Shown in pieces: positions 60,411 through 64,000 of a stretch of 64,000 nt of DNA. Position 1 is the stretch's first letter; each line of letters begins with the position of its first letter. A program made the position numbers and the translations under genes. The DNA is from Coptis chinensis (taxonomy: Eukaryota; Streptophyta; Magnoliopsida; Ranunculales; Ranunculaceae), in contig CM027385.1 in assembly GCA_015680905.1 (NCBI GenBank), positions 78,265,501 to 78,329,500 on the forward strand, in the 5' to 3' direction. Below the pieces are notes generated by a model. It saw only the letters and a program-made list of their open reading frames with translations, was not told the origin of the DNA and did no database searches.

Positions 60411-61031
60411 CCCATGTCAGTACTTATAAATATGATTAATAGAAGGAAGGGTTCTTGCTCAAGTAGGATCAGTACAAAAATTAATAGATAAGTTCTAAAC
60501 TAATATACAAGTGAGGCACATGCCCATTAAAGTCTGACTTAGCCTTAGCCTTAGCCTTATATAATTATTAAGTGATCAAAAATTCAAGGATGTGAGTACC
60601 TACTATGTACTCGATCAAAAACCATATATTCATGTCTTCTTATCTTAGAAATATTTGTGACCACAAGTTCCTACATCCTTAAATTTAGGGACCAAACCTT
60701 AGACAAAAAGAAATAAATTACTAGTATGGCATAATCTGTAGGTTTGATCTATATAAAGAGAATCCACCATCAATCTAGTATATTAACACACATGAATTTA
60801 AACAACATGAAGCTAACGTCAATATATTCATACTAGTTGCTACCCATAAAACCATACTAAACAATACCCGTAGTATCTATTCTAACCATACCTTGTCAAT
60901 CCACATGACAATGATTTCCACAAGAATAAACTCTTAGGTGCTAACACAGTATCACAACTTCACTAGTGCCATACTACCATCTGGTAGATCAAGTCAAATT
61001 TAAGATAACATTGAATAGATTCATGGAACAC
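60411..61031. other. Intergenic, no gene seen
   Basis: AT-rich with no frame, RNA gene or transposon end that I can support. Confidence 0.4.
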
Positions 61032-61445
61032 CACTATAAGAAAGTTGACTTTTAGCCACGGACCAAAACTGTGGGTAAAGGGCTTTAGCCACGGCTATCG
61101 GATGTCGCAAGTCCATGGGGTTTTGACCTGTCGGGAAAATGTTAGCTAAAGCGAATGACCGTGGGTAACTGCGACGGTCCATGCAACAGCTCAAGCCGTA
61201 GGAACTTGCCACTGTGAATGACCGTGGCAAACGCCGCAAGTGCCATAGATAATGACCGTGGGAATAGTCGTAGCAACTATCACAGCACTCGACCGTGGCA
61301 AGTGCCATAGATAATAACTGTGGCATAATCCGTTGCAATTATTTTTGTGAGAGATAAAAGTTGTGGCATAATCCGTGGTAAAAGTACCTCTGCAACACAC
61401 ATCTTTTTGCGTTATCTACGGACATTGGCCGTGGCTAAAAAGTTT
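61032..61445. mobile_element. CACTA-like terminal fragment
   Basis: It begins CACTATAAGAAAGTTGACTT, close to the CACTACAAGAAA-type CACTA terminus, followed by many (A/C)CCGTGG(C/G)(A/T)A and TAGCCACGG words typical of CACTA subterminal arrays, ending GGCCGTGGCTAAAAAGTTTTA. No second terminus is seen in the window, so it is a fragment or a very long element. Confidence 0.55.
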
Positions 61446-61450
61446 TAGAA

Positions 61451-61459
<9 letters not shown>

Positions 61460-61481
<22 letters not shown>

Positions 61482-61482
61482 C
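61460..61482. repeat. AT dinucleotide microsatellite
   Basis: Uninterrupted (AT)n run of about 11 units directly after the CACTA-like array. Confidence 0.85.
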
Positions 61483-62955
61483 TAGTTTTATCCACTTTTG
61501 CCTTTCAATCCAACTAATAACCCATCCATCTTAATAACAATATTACAAAGAAACCACATTCCTAATCAAAATTCCTTTGCCGAAAAATAGATAAAGAGAC
61601 GAATATTCATACAAGTAAAAAAAAAAAGTATGTAGCATTTATTACCACAAACTCAATATAATATAAATTTCCAAATATTTTTCAATATATTTCATCACCC
61701 CGTACAAGTAATAATGCCTTAGTTCACCTCGCACATGTTTTTCCGTTACGTTTTATCATTCCCTTGCACTTGAATACTTTCGAAAATGATTTGAAGTCCT
61801 AGCTTCATAGAACCCTAGCCTTAATAACCTTTTCATGAGCATCCACCTGCATACAAATACCTACATACAAATGAATCACAAGGAAATGATATTAAAGTCA
61901 AAATCCCATAAGTCTAAAAGTCGGAACCTAGATGAATGGAGAAAAGTCGTAGCACATAGCAAGAGCATTTCTATGTGCTACAATTAAAACTTAAATTAGC
62001 ATCTCACTTTGCTTTTACTTGCTCTAAAAAAATACCATCTAAAGGAAATTAAATTAATCAATGGACAGTGGTTTCCACTAACTTAGGCTTGACATCTACT
62101 CTGCATAACTCGTTGAACTTGGGCTGCTCTACATTGCCTAATTGTATCCAATCAAGTCGCATTCATCATGTGTAAGTGCGTAACATATATTTCTAATTTC
62201 TATAAGCTATGTACAGAAACTCCAGAGAAAAAATGCCACATGTTCTACTAATGTACGTAAAAAGATGAGATGATGGAGATTCTTACTGAGAGAGTGGTTG
62301 GACCAGCATGAGAGGTGAGTTGCTACTTCTAAGGCCCTCCTAAACTTCAGTATTGAAGGAATTTTGGTACTTGTCGTCCACCTACAGAAAGTTATATTTG
62401 TGTAAATAAAAATCACTAATTGTACTATCCAAATTATACAGAGACCATCTTATTGTATGTCGTGATCATATTGATTACGATTGAATGGTTACACTATATG
62501 ATCGATCTGTTGAAATTGACATAATTCCCATACATTCCTGGAGGACGCGGGCACTCTATATCAGAATTAGCGTTTGCTTCCGGGCAAGGACTGCATTTTC
62601 TAAGAAGTGGCAACCCAAAGGAAATAACCGAGGTAATCACGAAAATAAGACATATCTCAATTACCTGATAGTAAAGAGATTAACCAGATAAGACAAAACA
62701 CATATACACAACCATAAATATAAGGAAGTTCGCCATAAGGCCGATTAGAAAATTTCTGAAAGTATAAGTTCGTTACTAACCTTAACTCTATTTCCTCTTT
62801 TATGTAAATACTAAGGTATGCCCATGCCTACGGCCCGCGAGGCGTCGACGTGCCTGCGGCGCTACTTCGACGCTCAACGAGCCTTACGGTCGGTCTACGA
62901 TATACATATATAATAAATATAAAAATGACAAAAGCAAATAACATAATTTCTGTAC
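61483..62955. other. No gene recognised
   Basis: AT-rich sequence. A GC-rich patch (about 62825-62895, many CG dinucleotides) stands out. Frames at 62207-62416 (-) and 62485-62691 (+) show no motif. A decayed continuation of the TauE-like fragment could lie here, but I could not see one. Confidence 0.4.
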
Positions 62956-63481
62956 CATAGGGAACTGAAAAACGTTTTAGAAGGTTGTATTCCACGATTG
63001 ACATCGATGAAGAGAACGTCATGGCAAAAGTTGTTGTAGCACTTGAGACCTGCAATTAGACCCTCACATTAAGTCTAGCAAAAATAAGTAAACACGTAAC
63101 TGCAATCATTTATTGATTTATTTTATGAACAACAAGTTGGGTTTTACGAAGGGTCAACAATTTTATTTCCTGGATGTGCACTGAACTGACGAGAACATCT
63201 TGAGATGGTGATAGGGTGATCTATTCTCCCAAACCCAGCAAATGTAGATATTGGCAGCAATTGTGGAGGCAAACTAAAGACGGGAAAGAAGTAGGGGTGA
63301 TCCATAGTTCCAATTAATATTATGCCCTCTCTATCTCTCGTACAAGTTCTAGCTAATGTAAGAATGGTGGCCGATACACACCTGGGGAGGAATGCCAAGT
63401 TCCAAGAATAGAGGACCCAATATGAATCCACCACCAAGACCAAGGAGCCCGCCGACCACACCAACTAGTATACCACAAGCG
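62956..63481 (-). pseudogene. TauE/SafE sulfite-exporter-like membrane protein fragment (two exons)
   Basis: On the minus strand, exon 63481-63382 encodes CGILVGVVGGLLGLGGGFIL and then GPLFLELGIPPQ, ending at a donor. Exon 63050-62956 encodes VSSATTTFAMTFSSSMSIVE and YNLLKRFSVPYG, ending at CTATG|GTACAG. These are the glycine-rich membrane segment and the following segment of plant TauE/SafE-type exporters. The exons before and after (N-terminal helices, cytosolic loop, first-half repeat) are not found on either side, and upstream on the same strand lies an unrelated hydrolase. So this is an internal gene fragment, probably moved by a transposon. Confidence 0.8.
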
Positions 63482-63534
63482 CTGTATAAAATCTAGTATA
63501 CCATTCAAAATTAGAAGAGGGCGTGGTGCAATGG

Positions 63535-64000
63535 CTGGGATGCTAGACCAGGAGCTATCCTATCCCAAACCTGCTCAAAAGTAGGGCTCGTCATTTTCAT
63601 CACAGTTACATGGTGAAAAATGACAAAGCTGGAAAATTTTGAGATAGGTTGCACAAGGGATTTCCATTAGTACAAGTCTTATTTAACTAACCTCCAAGGG
63701 ATTCACCAGTAATCCCGATCTTAGAATGGTCTATATCCTCTCTTTCTGTAAGGTAATCAACCAGTTTTATCAGATCCCATACCTGCCACAACTATTTCTT
63801 TAATAGAGAGCTCTTCATAAACCACAATAGCAGGACACTGGCCAATATGATCTGACAGTGTAATTTGCACCTCCAAAAATGACATAACTACAACAAGTAC
63901 AGGTAAGGCATCACAAATTTAAACAGGACATGCATATTACCGTATCAAAAATGAAAGGCATTGTATCACCAATTTTCCAGGATTGTATAAGCGCCTGCAC
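63535..64000 (-). pseudogene. Alpha/beta-hydrolase fragment, runs off the right edge
   Basis: On the minus strand from the edge, 64000-63941 encodes VQALIQSWKIGDTMPFIFDT up to a donor. 63782-63692 encodes VWDLIKLVDYLTEREDIDHS and then KIGITGESLGG, with the nucleophile elbow GxSxG, up to a donor. A piece at 63570-63535 reads VWDRIAPGLASQ after an acceptor and then stops matching. In homologues about 60 residues lie between GESLGG and VWDRIAPG, and these are missing here, so the gene is internally deleted. It then leads into the TauE-like exon on the same strand. The 5' part is outside the window; a working gene is unlikely but not excluded. Confidence 0.75.

Overview
This is nuclear DNA of a flowering plant. 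The genes have short exons with GT-AG introns, the intergenic DNA is AT-rich, and most of the window is transposable elements (LTR, LINE, CACTA, MULE-like, hAT and Harbinger-like). It also carries a block that looks like plant mitochondrial DNA. A eudicot is certain in practice. An asterid is possible, from the type of reverse-transcriptase-like fragment at about 20.3-25.2 kb, but that is weak evidence.

Only three apparently intact host genes are seen, all on the + strand between 28.4 and 46.9 kb. They are an HscB/HSC20-type J-protein for mitochondrial Fe-S cluster assembly (28445-40713, six exons), an intronless class I cytosolic small heat-shock protein (41958-42422) with a TATA box, and a five-exon TRICHOME BIREFRINGENCE-LIKE protein (42960-46900). 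Partial or broken host genes are a P450 heme-loop exon (27842-27947), a CRK2-like receptor kinase inside a CACTA element (22283-23746), and an alpha/beta-hydrolase fragment joined to a TauE/SafE fragment at the right edge (62956-64000, - strand).

Layout. 1-3.1 kb: LTR pieces and minisatellites. 3.1-5.9 kb: a segment duplicated at 25.4-28.4 kb, each copy with its own insertions. 6.0-7.2 kb: a MULE-like element with long inverted repeats. 8677-19382: a complete Ty3/gypsy chromovirus (Tekay/Del type) with 3-kb LTRs and TSD CATAG. 20.3-25.2 kb: an RT-like pseudogene split by a 4.2-kb CACTA (TSD GTT), which holds a hAT MITE (8-bp TSD) and the kinase fragment. 25.7-26.7 kb: a foldback element full of palindromic repeats. 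28.4-40.7 kb: HSCB, whose fourth intron holds about 9 kb of mitochondrion-like DNA, including a broken phage-type RNA polymerase of the linear mitochondrial plasmid kind. 48.2-49.6 kb: a solo LTR (TSD GTCAG). 50.9-56.8 kb: a dead L1-type LINE. 57.1-60.4 kb: an LTR related to the 8.7-19.4 kb element. 61.0-64.0 kb: a CACTA-like fragment and gene fragments.

No operon-like cooperation is expected. The story of the window is nested insertion and capture of host gene pieces around a few surviving genes. Many pol frame breaks and LTR-LTR differences sit at CAG/CTG sites, so some may be base-calling errors at methylated CHG rather than real mutations.
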